Source: Motilibacter rhizosphaerae (GTDB lineage Bacteria > Actinomycetota > Actinomycetes > Motilibacterales > Motilibacteraceae). From it: a stretch of 64,000 nucleotides of DNA. The notes under the pieces are model-generated. The model did not search any database and was not told where the DNA came from. It saw only the letters and a list, made by a program, of their open reading frames with translations. The stretch is taken from NCBI RefSeq assembly GCF_004216915.1, contig NZ_SGXD01000006.1, positions 1-64,000 of the forward strand. The letters run 5' to 3'. How positions within the stretch are numbered: position 1 is the first letter of the stretch; each line of letters starts with the position of its first letter. A program made the translations under genes and the position numbers. Of the stretch, positions 16,491 to 27,066 are shown one piece after another.

Positions 16491-17647
16491 GCGGGGCCGC
16501 AGCCGCGCTCGACGCCCGCGTCCTCGCAGCAGTGCGTCGTCGCCTCGCGGAGGACGGGGGCGAGCCGGAGGCGCTGGCCGTCGCCGACCTCGTGCGCGCG
16601 GAGGCTCCTTGCCCGCTGTCCTCCTCCGCCGTGCTCGCCGCCGTCGGCACGCTGCAGGCGGAGCTGTCGGGCGCCGGCCCGCTCGAGCCGCTGCTGGCCG
16701 ACCCGGAGGTCACCGACGTCCTCGTCAACGCAGGCGGCGAGGTCTGGGTCGACCGGGGGCACGGCCTCGTGCGCTCAGCGGTGCGCTTCGGCGACGAGGG
16801 ACAGGTGCGCCGGCTCGCCGTGCGCCTGGCGGCCAGGTGCGGGCGCCGGCTCGACGACGCGGCCCCGTGGGTCGACGCCCGGCTGCCGGGCGGCGTCCGG
16901 CTGCACGCCGTGGTCCCCCCGGTCGCCGTCGGCGGTACCCACCTCTCGCTGCGGGTCCTGCGCCAGCAGCACCGCTCGCTCGACGAGCTCGTCGAGGACG
17001 GCAGCGTCGACCCCGGCGCCGCGGAGCTGCTCCACTCGCTCGTCGCGGCCCGCGCCTCCTTCCTCGTCACGGGGGGCACCGGTTCGGGCAAGACCACGCT
17101 GCTCGCCTGCCTGCTCGGCCTCGTGCCGGACGACGAGCGGCTCGTCGTCGCCGAGGACACCACCGAGCTGGCGCCCCGCCACCCCCACGCCCTCTCGCTG
17201 GAGGGGCGGCCGTCCAACGCCGAGGGCCGGGGCGCGGTGCCGCTGCGCGAGCTGGTGCGGCAGGCCCTGCGCATGCGGCCCGACCGGCTGGTCGTGGGGG
17301 AGGTGCGCGGCGCGGAGGTCGTCGAGCTCCTCGCCGCCCTCAACACCGGGCACGAGGGCAGTTGCGGGACGCTGCACGCGCGCTCGCCCGGTGCCGTCCC
17401 GGCCCGCATCGCGGCGCTCGCCGCACCGGCGGGGATGGACGCCGCGGCCACCGCGAGCCAGCTGCTGGCCGGCCTCGACGCGGTCGTCCACGTCGAGCGG
17501 ACCAGGGAGGGCCGCCGGGTGAGCTCCCTCGGCGTGCTCGAGCCGGACGCTGCTGGCGGGTGCACCGTCTCGACCGCATGGACACCCGCCGGTCGGGGGC
17601 CGGGATGGCCCCGTCTCGCGGCACTCCTCGAGCGGCAGGGGACGTGA
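16487..17647 (+). CDS. tadA: TadA/CpaF-type secretion ATPase
   Basis: A 386-aa hexameric type II/IV secretion ATPase that powers assembly of Flp-type pili. The N-terminal domain carries LEPLLADPEVTDVLVNAGGE-type sequence (about 63-82). Walker A is TGGTGSGKTTLLAC near 195-208, the Asp/Glu box AEDTTEL follows, then MRPDRLVVGEVRGAE (Walker B) and GTLHARSPG (His box). Start GTG 16487 overlaps the ssd stop (GTGA) and its own stop overlaps the next GTG, so ssd-tadA-tadB-tadC are translationally coupled. Length is typical of the actinobacterial form. Likely part of a complete but minimal Tad system. Confidence 0.93.
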   Translation: MSGAAAALDARVLAAVRRRLAEDGGEPEALAVADLVRAEAPCPLSSSAVLAAVGTLQAELSGAGPLEPLLADPEVTDVLVNAGGEVWVDRGHGLVRSAVRFGDEGQVRRLAVRLAARCGRRLDDAAPWVDARLPGGVRLHAVVPPVAVGGTHLSLRVLRQQHRSLDELVEDGSVDPGAAELLHSLVAARASFLVTGGTGSGKTTLLACLLGLVPDDERLVVAEDTTELAPRHPHALSLEGRPSNAEGRGAVPLRELVRQALRMRPDRLVVGEVRGAEVVELLAALNTGHEGSCGTLHARSPGAVPARIAALAAPAGMDAAATASQLLAGLDAVVHVERTREGRRVSSLGVLEPDAAGGCTVSTAWTPAGRGPGWPRLAALLERQGT

Positions 17648-18450
17648 ACCCTCCTGCCGCCCTCGCAGCTGCCTGCGCGGCCCTGCTCGTCACGCTCGGT
17701 GGGCGGACGCCGACCGCCCGCGCGAGGCTCCGCGCGCTGGCGCGCCCGCGCGTCCGGCCGGCGTACGAGCGCGGGCTCGACCTCGCGGTCCCTCTCGCTC
17801 TGCTGGCGCTCGTGCGCCCCGCCTGGGCTGCGGTGGCGGCGGCGGTCCTCGCGGGCGGTCTGCTCGTCCGGCGACGGGTGGCGGCACGGCGGGTGCGCGA
17901 CGAGGTGCTCGCTGGGCTGCCCACGGCGCTCGACGCCCTGGCGGCGGCGCTGCGCAGCGGAGCGCCGGCCTCGTCGGCCTGGCGGGTGGCGCAGCGCTCG
18001 AGCGCACCTGCCCTGGCCCCGCTGCTCGACCCGGCCGTCCAGTGCGCGGCCCGCGGGGAGGCGCCCGCGCCCGCGCTCGAGGCCGCAGGTCGTGCTGCCG
18101 GCGTACCCGTGCTGGTGCGCCTCGCCCTCTGCGCGCGCGTCGCAGGCGAGTCGGGCGCCGCGCTCGCCGACGCGGTCGAGCACCTCGCCGCCGGCTGCCG
18201 GGAGGACCTCGAGCTCCGGCGGAGCGTCGCCGTCGAGCTCGCCGCTCCGGTGGCCACGGTGAGGCTGCTCGCCGCTCTGCCGGTGGGTGCGCTCCTGCTG
18301 GGGCCTCCGCTCGGGCTCCCCGGCGCGGGAGACCTGGTGGCGAGCCCCTGGGGAGTCGGGTGCGCGGTGGGTGCCGCCCTGCTCGTGCTCGGCGGCGGCG
18401 GCTGGTGGTCCCTGCTCGTGCACCGCGCGCTGCCCACTGGGGCGCGGTGA
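17644..18450 (+). CDS. tadB: TadB-like type II secretion F-domain protein
   Basis: A 268-aa inner-membrane platform protein of the Tad/GspF family. An N-terminal membrane region (about 1-20 and 52-78) is followed by a cytosolic helical GspF domain (RVRDEVLAGLPTALDALAAA near 85-104, LALCARVAGESGAALADAVE near 160-179). Two C-terminal membrane segments lie at about 205-225 and 237-258. It is shorter than proteobacterial TadB, as usual in this actinobacterial cluster. It overlaps tadA and tadC by 4 bp each, and should form a platform with TadC above the TadA ATPase. Confidence 0.85.
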   Translation: MNPPAALAAACAALLVTLGGRTPTARARLRALARPRVRPAYERGLDLAVPLALLALVRPAWAAVAAAVLAGGLLVRRRVAARRVRDEVLAGLPTALDALAAALRSGAPASSAWRVAQRSSAPALAPLLDPAVQCAARGEAPAPALEAAGRAAGVPVLVRLALCARVAGESGAALADAVEHLAAGCREDLELRRSVAVELAAPVATVRLLAALPVGALLLGPPLGLPGAGDLVASPWGVGCAVGAALLVLGGGGWWSLLVHRALPTGAR

Positions 18451-19172
18451 GTGCGCTGCCGCTGGTGGCGGGCGCGGCGGCCGGCGCCCTGGTCCTCGTC
18501 GCCGCGGCCCCCGACGGCCGCCGTCGGCTGCGCACCCTGCCGCCGCCTGCTCCAGCTGCACCCAGCGCCCGGCGGCCTCGTGCGAGCGGGGACCTGCGCG
18601 CCCTGCTCCCCTGGGTCGTCGCTCCCGTGCCCGCCCTGCTCCGGCCCGACGCCGCGCACCTGCTGCTCGGCCTGCTCGCGGCGGCCTGCCTGCGCCGCGT
18701 GCTCGCCGCCCGGCGGGAGCCTCCGCCACGCCTCGCCGACCTCGACGAGCTCGCGGTCGTGCTCGACGTGCTCGTCGCCTGCCTGCGCAGCGGCGCCCCT
18801 CTCGGCCGGGCGCTCGGAGCGGCGTCCGGGGCCGGGCACGGGCCCACGGCCGGGCGGCTGCGCAGTGCCGGCTCTGCGCTCGGTCTCGGCGCGCCTCCCG
18901 AGGAGGTGGCAGCGCTCCTCGCGGAGCACGCGCTCCTCCGCCCGCTCGCGAGCGTCCTCACCGGGGGAGCGGGCGAGGGGGTGCCCGTCGCGGACGCCGT
19001 CGCCCAGGTCGCCGAGCAGGTGCGGCGCGAGCGAGCAGCCCGTGCCACTGCGGAGGTGCGCCGCCTCGGCACCCGCCTGGCCCTGCCGCTGACCGGCTGC
19101 TTCCTGCCGGCGTTCCTCCTCGTCGCGGTCGTCCCAGCCGTGGTCCGTACGGGCCTGAGCCTGCTCGCCTGA
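18447..19172 (+). CDS. tadC: TadC-like type II secretion F-domain protein
   Basis: A 241-aa membrane protein forming the second platform subunit with TadB. The membrane-spanning N-terminus (about 3-20 and 50-75) leads to a GspF-type helical domain (DLDELAVVLDVLVACLRSGA near 93-112; GEGVPVADAVAQVAEQVRRE near 174-193) and a C-terminal membrane hairpin TGCFLPAFLLVAVVPAVV. It starts with GTG overlapping the tadB stop. A gap of 126 bp follows it before the pilin-like gene, which has its own strong ribosome binding site. Confidence 0.85.
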   Translation: MSALPLVAGAAAGALVLVAAAPDGRRRLRTLPPPAPAAPSARRPRASGDLRALLPWVVAPVPALLRPDAAHLLLGLLAAACLRRVLAARREPPPRLADLDELAVVLDVLVACLRSGAPLGRALGAASGAGHGPTAGRLRSAGSALGLGAPPEEVAALLAEHALLRPLASVLTGGAGEGVPVADAVAQVAEQVRRERAARATAEVRRLGTRLALPLTGCFLPAFLLVAVVPAVVRTGLSLLA

Positions 19173-19298
19173 CCTCCGTCCCCAGGGGCCCGTCGCGTCG
19201 CAGACCGCGGTCATCCCCAGCCGCGCCCCGAGCCCTGGTGGGAGGTGGGAGCCCGGACGAGGCTCGAGCTCGACCCGCCCACCCCTCCAGGAGGAACC

Positions 19299-19544
19299 GT
19301 GCCCGTCCCCCGTCCCCGCCGCCTGCCCGTCGTCCTGCTGCTGCTGGGCGCTCGAGCCCGTCGCCTCGCGCGCATGAGCCGCACGGGGGGAAGCGGGGAC
19401 GCGGGGATGACCACGGCGGAGTACGCCGTCGGCACCCTCGCCGCCTGCGGCTTCGCCGCCCTGCTGCTCAAGGTGCTGACCAGCGCGACGGTCGCGGGCC
19501 TGCTCAGCGGGCTCGTCGCGCGTGCCCTCGCGGTGGCCGGGTGA
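19299..19544 (+). CDS. DUF4244 small pilin-like protein
   Basis: An 81-aa protein of the DUF4244 family, the putative Flp-type pilin of this cluster. A basic N-terminus of about 30 residues ends in GDAGMTTAEYAVGTLAA, where the G-M-T-T-A-E-Y segment matches the prepilin cleavage region with a Glu five residues after the cut. A hydrophobic pilin helix and GLLSGLVARAL follow. Start GTG 19299 is set by AGGAGGAA at 19289-19296. The better ribosome binding site than the coupled upstream genes fits a structural subunit needed in excess. No prepilin peptidase is in the window. Confidence 0.85.
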   Translation: MPVPRPRRLPVVLLLLGARARRLARMSRTGGSGDAGMTTAEYAVGTLAACGFAALLLKVLTSATVAGLLSGLVARALAVAG

Positions 19545-19954
19545 CGGGCGAGGACGGCGCACGCCGGCTCCGCACCGGCGCGCGGGACGACGCTCGGAGG
19601 AGCGACCTGGGGATGGTGACCGCCGAGGCGGCCCTCGCCCTCCCTGCTCTGGTGGTCGCGGTCCTCGTGGCCGTCTCCGTCGTCCTGCTCGCCGTACGAC
19701 AGGTGCAGTGCGCCGACGCTGCAGGCGCCGCGGCCCGGGCGGCCGCTAGGGGTGATGACCCGGGACGCGTCCGCGCGCTCGCCTCCGCCGCCGCCCCTCC
19801 CGGGGCGCGGGTCGAGGTGGCCGCGGACGACCAGGTCGTCACCGTCGTCGTCGCGTGGCGCCTGCCGCCCGGGCTGCCCGGGCTGCACGAGCTGGAGGTC
19901 ACCGCCCGGCAGGTGGTGCCGACCGAGTCCGCACGCCTCGCGGACTCCCCATGA
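19541..19954 (+). CDS. TadE family pseudopilin-like protein
   Basis: A 137-aa TadE-like protein. A polar N-terminus of about 22 residues leads to [20 protein letters not shown] near 22-41, a typical TadE entry ([12 protein letters not shown]), and a single membrane helix to about 55. The extracellular domain has one Cys (VQCADAA) and the [14 protein letters not shown] stretch. It overlaps the pilin gene stop by 4 bp and the next TadE-like gene by 4 bp (ATGA). It probably forms minor pseudopilins or helps pilus assembly; direct function is not shown in actinobacteria. Confidence 0.85.
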   Translation: MTGEDGARRLRTGARDDARRSDLGMVTAEAALALPALVVAVLVAVSVVLLAVRQVQCADAAGAAARAAARGDDPGRVRALASAAAPPGARVEVAADDQVVTVVVAWRLPPGLPGLHELEVTARQVVPTESARLADSP

Positions 19955-20349
19955 GCGCCACTGCCGCCCGGTCCCGGTGCGGCACACCAGCGCGCGAGCG
20001 GGGCAGCGCCACCGTGCTCGTGCTCGCCGGCGCGGTGGTCGTGCTCGCCGTCGCGCTCGCCGGCGTGGCGCTCGGCAGTGCCGTGGTGGCGCGCCACGAG
20101 GCAGCGGCGCTGGCGGACACCGCCGCTCTCGAGGCTGCGCGGGCGCAGCTGGCCGTCGCCGCTGACGAGCCGTGCGCCGCGGCAGCGAGGGTGGTCCGCG
20201 CCTCGCCGCGCCCAGCCGAGCTGCTGGCCTGCAGCGCGGGAGCCGCCGGGCGCGTCGACGTCCAGGTCGAGCTCAGTTCGCCCCTCGGCGTCCCGGCACG
20301 GGCCTCGGCCTCGGCCGCCCCGCTCGGGGGCGCGGAGGGCGGAGCAGGC
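19951..20349 (+). CDS. TadE/TadG-like protein lacking an in-frame stop
   Basis: The last Tad gene codes for a protein of the helicase/secretion-neighbourhood TadE-like family. [20 protein letters not shown] near 16-35 is the membrane helix, [18 protein letters not shown] follows, and Cys75 and Cys94 form the expected pair. Relatives end after about 110-135 residues, which would be around 20330-20350. In this frame there is no stop until 24048, far beyond the opposite-strand LapA-like gene and helicase. The end given here (20349) is therefore arbitrary, set at the neighbour's stop codon. No other forward frame stops between 20340 and 20679, so a single frameshift does not repair it; a lost stop (for example GGA or GAG from TGA or TAG) is the simplest reading. 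Confidence 0.65.
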
Positions 20350-20862
20350 TCAGGAGCGCGGGCTGCCGTCGGCGCGCACGGTCGCGCCCTCGCGGTCGCG
20401 CAGGTCGATCTCGCGCGCGTCGGGAGCGCTGCCGCCGACCGTGCGCCCGTCGCGGGCGGCGGTGTCGACCACGCGCCCCTCGTTGGGAGCAGCGCCGCTG
20501 GTCGCGGTGCTACCGGTGCTGCCCGAGGCTGCCGTCGTGCCGCTGGCGGCCCGCTCGCGCCGCAGGCGCGACTCGAGCTCGGCCTTCTCGGCCTCGAGCC
20601 GCTCCACCTCGGTCCGCCGCGAGCGCTGGAGCTCCCGCACCTCCTGCCGGCGACGGCGGCTGCGCGACAGCGACGCCTTGAGCAGCCACAGGCCGAGGGC
20701 CAGCACGAGACCGGCCACGGCGCCCGCCACGAACACCTCGCGGGCCGAGGTCGAGATGTCCCAGCCCGAGATCGAGATCGTGAGGCTCTCGTCGGCGCGG
20801 GCGAGCATGACCGCGGTCGCGGCACCGGCGGCGACGATCAGCAGCAGGGCGAGCAGCAGCAT
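20350..20862 (-). CDS. LapA-like (DUF1049) membrane protein
   Basis: A 170-aa protein with two membrane helices (about 1-20 and 43-63) separated by [20 protein letters not shown], the arrangement of LapA/DUF1049 proteins. A charged coiled coil (about 68-108, RREVE-like heptads such as [15 protein letters not shown]) and a low-complexity Ser/Thr/Gly-rich tail follow. GAAGGAGGC just before the ATG fixes the start. It is convergent with the stop-less TadE-like gene and lies downstream of the helicase on the same strand, 132 bp apart. In other bacteria LapA acts in envelope assembly; the role here is unknown. Confidence 0.75.
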   Translation of the reverse strand: MLLLALLLIVAAGAATAVMLARADESLTISISGWDISTSAREVFVAGAVAGLVLALGLWLLKASLSRSRRRRQEVRELQRSRRTEVERLEAEKAELESRLRRERAASGTTAASGSTGSTATSGAAPNEGRVVDTAARDGRTVGGSAPDAREIDLRDREGATVRADGSPRS

Positions 20863-20994
20863 GGGAGTGCCTCCTTCGTCGGGCGGAGGCTTCCCGCCGC
20901 GCGCGCCGCCTACTCCTCGACCAGGCCGGAGTCCCCCGGTCGAGCGACGCGGCGAGGACCGGGAGGGCCCGCTCAGCCCTCGCTCAGCGCGGGG

Positions 20995-23484
20995 TCAGGG
21001 AGCACCGTCGAGCAGCACCCGCAGCAGGCGCACGGCGCCCGCCTTGTCGAGCGGGGAGTTGCCGTTGCCGCACTTCGGCGACTGCACGCACGACGGGCAG
21101 CCCTCGCTGCAGGGGCAGGCCGCGACCGCCTCGAGGGTCGCGGTGAGCCAGCGGCGGGCACGCAGCCAGCCCTGCTCGGCGAAGCCCGCGCCGCCCGGGG
21201 AGCCGTCGTAGACGAACACGGTCGTCAGGCCGGTGTCGGGGTGGCGGGCGGTGGAGACGCCGCCGATGTCCCACCGGTCGCACGTCGCGACCAGCCGGAG
21301 CAGCCCGATGGAGGCGTGCTCCGCAGCGTGGGCGGCCCCGGGGACGTCCGTCGGGTCGAGCTCGGCCCGGGCCAGCTGGTCCTCCGTGACCGTCCACCAC
21401 ACGGCGCGGGTGCGCAGGCAGCGGGCGGGCAGGTCGAGCAGCTCCTCGCCCAGCAGCTCGCCCGTCAGCACCCGGCGCCGGGCGAACGAGACGACCTGGC
21501 TCGTGACCTCGACCTCGCCGTAGCAGAGCCGGGCGTCGCCCCACGCCGTCGCGCGCTCCTCCGCCACGACCGTGATGTCGGTGAGCTCGCGCGCCGTGGT
21601 GGTCCAGTCCAGCTCCGCCCGCTCGACGAGGGCGGCGCCGTCCTCGAGGTCGAGCTCGCGGACGAGGTGGGTCTCGCCGCGGTGCACGTGCACGGCGCCG
21701 CGGTGGACGGCGGCGTGGGAGGCGGCGGCGTCGACGGTGCCGAGGACCCGGCCCGTACGCGCCTCGACGACCCGCACCGGCGGCTGGCCGGTCCCGCGCA
21801 GGCCGACGGACGAGGTCGGCCGCTCCTGGCGCGTCCAGTACCACCCGCCCGGCCGGCGGCGCAGGGCCCCGCGCTGCACGAGGGCGTCGCAGACCGCGGA
21901 GAGACCCGGACCGAAGTACGCCTCGTCCGCCTCTGTCAGCGGCAGCTCCGCCGCGGCCGCGCAGAGGTGCGGCCCGAGGACGTACGGGTTGGCCGGGTCG
22001 AGCACGGTCGCGTCCAGCGGACGGCCGACGACGGCCTCCGGGTGGTGCACGAGGTACGTGTCGAGCGGGTCGTCGGCGGCGACCAGCACGGCCAGCGCCT
22101 GCCGCCCGTCGCGCCCCGCGCGCCCGGCCTGCTGCCAGAGCGACGCGTGCGTCCCCGGCCAGCCGGCGAGCACGACGGCGTCCATGCCGGTCACGTCGAC
22201 GCCGAGCTCCAGGGCGGGGGTGCTCGCGACGCCGAGCAGGTCGCCGCGCGACAGCGCCGCCTCCAGCGCGCGGCGGTCCTCGGGCAGGTAGCCCGCCCGG
22301 TACGCCGCGACCCGCGACGCCAGCCCGGGCGCGCCCGCCTCGTCGAGCACCCGCGCCGCCTGCAGCGCGAGCGCCTCGGCCCCCTTGCGCGAGCGCACGA
22401 AGGCGAGCGAGCGGGCACCGCCCAGCACGAGGTCGGCCAGCAGCTCGGCGCTCTCGGCGCCGGCGCTGCGCCGAGCGGGCGCGCCGTCCGGTCCGCGGCC
22501 GGGCAGGACGGGCGGCTCCCAGAAGGCGAGCACCGATCCCCCGCGGGGCGAGGCGTCCTCCGTGACCTCGACGTGCCGCAGCCCGGTCAGCGCCTCGGCG
22601 TGCCGTGCGGGCTCCGCCACGGTGGCGGAGGCCAGCACGAACACGGGCTCGGAGCCGTAGCGCGCGCACAGGCGGCGCAGCCGGCGCAGCACCGCCGAGA
22701 CGTGCGAGCCGAAGACGCCGCGGTAGGTGTGGCACTCGTCGACGACCACCACCGAGAGCGACCGGAGGAAGCGCGCCCAGCGCTGGGCGTCGGGCAGCAC
22801 GCTCGCGTGGAGCATGTCCGGGTTGGACAGCACCCACGACGCGTGGTCACGGACCCAGGCCCGCTCCTCGGACGGGGTGTCGCCGTCGAGGAGGGCGGCC
22901 CGCAGGCCCGGCAGCTCGAGCTCGGCCAGGGCGCGGGCCTGGTCGGCGGCGAGCGCCTTGGTCGGGGAGAGGTGCAGCACGGTCGCCCCGCGGCCGTCGG
23001 GTGCCGCGCGGCCCTCGAGCACGCGGGTGAGCCCCGGGAGCTGGTACGCCAGCGACTTCCCGGACGCCGTCCCCGTCGAGACGACGACGTGGCGGCCCTC
23101 CCACGCCGCCTGCGCGGCGCTCGCCTGGTGGGCCCACAGCGCGGCGACGCCCTGCCGCTCCAGCGCGGCGCGCACCTCCGGGGCGACCCAGCCGGGCCAG
23201 GGCGCCGTCCGCGCCCCGCGGGCCGGCGTGCGCTCGACGTGCAGCAGCCGGCCGTCCCGGCCGGGCGCCTGCAGCAGGGCCGCGAGCAGCGCGTCCCCGC
23301 GCCCCTCGCCCCCGCGGTCCTCGCCCCCGCGCCCCTCGGCCGCGCCGGCCCGCGGGTCGCCGGCCCGCGGGGCGTCCGCCCGCGACTGGTCCGGCACGAG
23401 CCGCAGGCGCGGCTCGGGCCGGCGCACGCCGTCGGGCGCAGCGGCGGCCGCGGAGCCGGGAGCGGGGGGCACGCCCTCCAGCAT
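20995..23484 (-). CDS. DEAD/DEAH-box helicase, MrfA-like, with Zn-binding C-terminus
   Basis: An 829-aa superfamily 2 DNA helicase. The first 100 residues are low-complexity. Motif I is [15 protein letters not shown] near 135-149, motif II is the DECH box ([15 protein letters not shown]), motif III is LASATVAEP and motif VI is [11 protein letters not shown]. The C-terminal DUF1998/MrfA-like domain holds four Cys in [20 protein letters not shown]. MrfA in Bacillus repairs mitomycin lesions and Hrq1 is the eukaryotic relative; a DNA-repair role is inferred. Start ATG 23484 is the first plausible one. This helicase beside the Tad cluster is the helicase/secretion neighbourhood conserved across actinobacteria. 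Confidence 0.88.
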   Translation of the reverse strand: MLEGVPPAPGSAAAAAPDGVRRPEPRLRLVPDQSRADAPRAGDPRAGAAEGRGGEDRGGEGRGDALLAALLQAPGRDGRLLHVERTPARGARTAPWPGWVAPEVRAALERQGVAALWAHQASAAQAAWEGRHVVVSTGTASGKSLAYQLPGLTRVLEGRAAPDGRGATVLHLSPTKALAADQARALAELELPGLRAALLDGDTPSEERAWVRDHASWVLSNPDMLHASVLPDAQRWARFLRSLSVVVVDECHTYRGVFGSHVSAVLRRLRRLCARYGSEPVFVLASATVAEPARHAEALTGLRHVEVTEDASPRGGSVLAFWEPPVLPGRGPDGAPARRSAGAESAELLADLVLGGARSLAFVRSRKGAEALALQAARVLDEAGAPGLASRVAAYRAGYLPEDRRALEAALSRGDLLGVASTPALELGVDVTGMDAVVLAGWPGTHASLWQQAGRAGRDGRQALAVLVAADDPLDTYLVHHPEAVVGRPLDATVLDPANPYVLGPHLCAAAAELPLTEADEAYFGPGLSAVCDALVQRGALRRRPGGWYWTRQERPTSSVGLRGTGQPPVRVVEARTGRVLGTVDAAASHAAVHRGAVHVHRGETHLVRELDLEDGAALVERAELDWTTTARELTDITVVAEERATAWGDARLCYGEVEVTSQVVSFARRRVLTGELLGEELLDLPARCLRTRAVWWTVTEDQLARAELDPTDVPGAAHAAEHASIGLLRLVATCDRWDIGGVSTARHPDTGLTTVFVYDGSPGGAGFAEQGWLRARRWLTATLEAVAACPCSEGCPSCVQSPKCGNGNSPLDKAGAVRLLRVLLDGAP

Positions 23485-23586
23485 GCGCCACGCCACCGAC
23501 CGTCCGGCCCCGTCCGGCCCCGTCAGCAGCGGCCGGGCCCGTCGCTGCGGGGTTTGCCGCCCGCCCGATGGGGTGATCACAGAGGC

Positions 23587-23611
23587 GCCGGGCAGTGGTT
23601 GAATGCCCGGC
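23587..23611. promoter_or_regulatory. inverted repeat and possible promoter upstream of bldG
   Basis: GCCGGGCA (23587-23594) and TGCCCGGC (23604-23611) form a perfect 8-bp inverted repeat. TTGAAT (23599-23604), within and adjoining it, could be a -10, giving a leader of about 95 nt before bldG. The rest of 23485-23706 shows no gene. Whether it is an operator or an RNA hairpin cannot be told. Confidence 0.35.
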
Positions 23612-23706
23612 ACGGGCGTGCCGCGGCACGTCCGCGCACGGCAACGGCTAGGACCCGCGCGGCTCCGACGAGCAGCGCGTACCGCTCGGCACTGCATGGA
23701 GGATCC

Positions 23707-24048
23707 GTGGACCTGTCCCTGTCGACTCGCCCCGAGGGTGACAAGACGGTCGTCGAGGTGGGCGGCGAGATCGACGTCTACACCGCCCCGCGGCTGCGCG
23801 AGCAGCTGGTGGACCTCGTCGCCGAAGGCAAGTACCACCTCGTGGTCGACATGGAGAAGGTCGACTTCCTCGACTCGACCGGCCTCGGCGTCCTCGTGGG
23901 CGGCCTCAAGCGGGTGCGCGCCCACGACGGCTCGCTGCGCCTGGTCTGCACCCAGGAGCGGATCCTCAAGATCTTCCGGATCACGGGCCTGACCAAGGTC
24001 TTCCCGATCCACGACTCCGTCGAGGACGCGCTCGCCGCGACCGACTGA
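23707..24048 (+). CDS. bldG: anti-anti-sigma factor BldG
   Basis: A 113-aa STAS-domain protein that I recognise as the orthologue of Streptomyces BldG. The sequence [20 protein letters not shown] (15-34) and the phosphorylation loop [19 protein letters not shown] are nearly family-invariant. Ser57, the residue phosphorylated in Streptomyces BldG, is present. In Streptomyces it controls development and antibiotic production by partner switching: unphosphorylated BldG binds anti-sigma proteins. Start GTG 23707 follows GGAGGA. The next gene, 9 bp downstream, is its usual anti-sigma partner, and hppA and topA beyond repeat the Streptomyces order. Confidence 0.92.
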   Translation: MDLSLSTRPEGDKTVVEVGGEIDVYTAPRLREQLVDLVAEGKYHLVVDMEKVDFLDSTGLGVLVGGLKRVRAHDGSLRLVCTQERILKIFRITGLTKVFPIHDSVEDALAATD

Positions 24049-24057
24049 GGACGACGC

Positions 24058-24576
24058 GTGGAGCCCACGACGGTCACCCTGCGGTTCACCCCCCTCCCCG
24101 TCCACGTCCGCACGGCCCGGCTCGTCTCGGCCGCGGTCGCACGGCGCTCGGGCGTCAGCGAGGACGTCCTCGACGAGGTGCGCCTCGCCGTCGGCGAGGC
24201 CTGCTCGCGCGCGGTGGACCTGCACGGCGCGCACCGCCCCGACGCCCCGGTCACGCTCCGGCTGACCGACGCGACCTCGTCGTTCACCGTCGAGGTCGTC
24301 GACCTCGTGCCGCAGGGCACGCCCCCCGTGCCCCGCACCGAGGTCGCCGCGATCGCCGCCGTCCCCGCGCTCGGCGAGGACGACGACCCCGTTCTCGCGC
24401 ACGGCGTCGGCCTCGCGGTCATCGCCGGGCTGGTCGACGACGTGCACTTCGGGCACGGCCAGGACGGCCTCACGCTGCGGATGACGTGGCCGCTCACCGG
24501 CGACGCGCCCGGCCGGCCCGGCGCGCGGCAGGGTGCGTCGACCGCAGGGACCGCGCAGGTGGCGCCCGGCGCCTGA
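24058..24576 (+). CDS. RsbW-like anti-sigma partner of BldG, degenerate ATPase
   Basis: A 172-aa GHKL-fold protein next to bldG, at the place of Streptomyces SCO3548. The N-box reads RLAVGEACSRAVDLH: Glu is kept, but the Asn four residues later, which holds Mg2+ in RsbW and SpoIIAB, is Arg. No DxGxG box is visible (VVDLVPQG at that place), although HGVGLAVI keeps the glycine-rich lid. Kinase activity is therefore doubtful; a BldG-binding or sigma-binding role without phosphorylation is inferred. The last 25 residues are Gly/Ala-rich and probably disordered. A strong hairpin follows and separates it from hppA. Confidence 0.82.
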   Translation: MEPTTVTLRFTPLPVHVRTARLVSAAVARRSGVSEDVLDEVRLAVGEACSRAVDLHGAHRPDAPVTLRLTDATSSFTVEVVDLVPQGTPPVPRTEVAAIAAVPALGEDDDPVLAHGVGLAVIAGLVDDVHFGHGQDGLTLRMTWPLTGDAPGRPGARQGASTAGTAQVAPGA

Positions 24577-24633
24577 CGCGTGTCCGGGACCTCCCGTCCC
24601 GACGCACAGCGACGCGGGGGCTACCCTGCGGCT

Positions 24634-24663
24634 CGAGCCCGTCGCCCGGGGGCGACGGGCTCG
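24634..24663 (+). terminator. perfect 14-bp hairpin before hppA
   Basis: CGAGCCCGTCGCCC (24634-24647) and GGGCGACGGGCTCG (24650-24663) pair completely. It ends the bldG operon, or forms a structured hppA leader since it stops 35 nt before the hppA ATG. Confidence 0.65.
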
Positions 24664-24698
24664 CTGGTACACCGCCCCCGACACGTCAAGGAGGACGT

Positions 24699-27041
<2,343 letters not shown>

Positions 27042-27053
27042 CCGCGGGTCACC

Positions 27054-27059
27054 TAGTCT
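27054..27059 (+). promoter_or_regulatory. -10 hexamer TAGTCT, leaderless methyltransferase gene
   Basis: TAGTCT ends 7 nt before the GTG at 27067, 12 bp after the hppA stop. Confidence 0.5.
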
Positions 27060-27066
27060 GCGGGGC

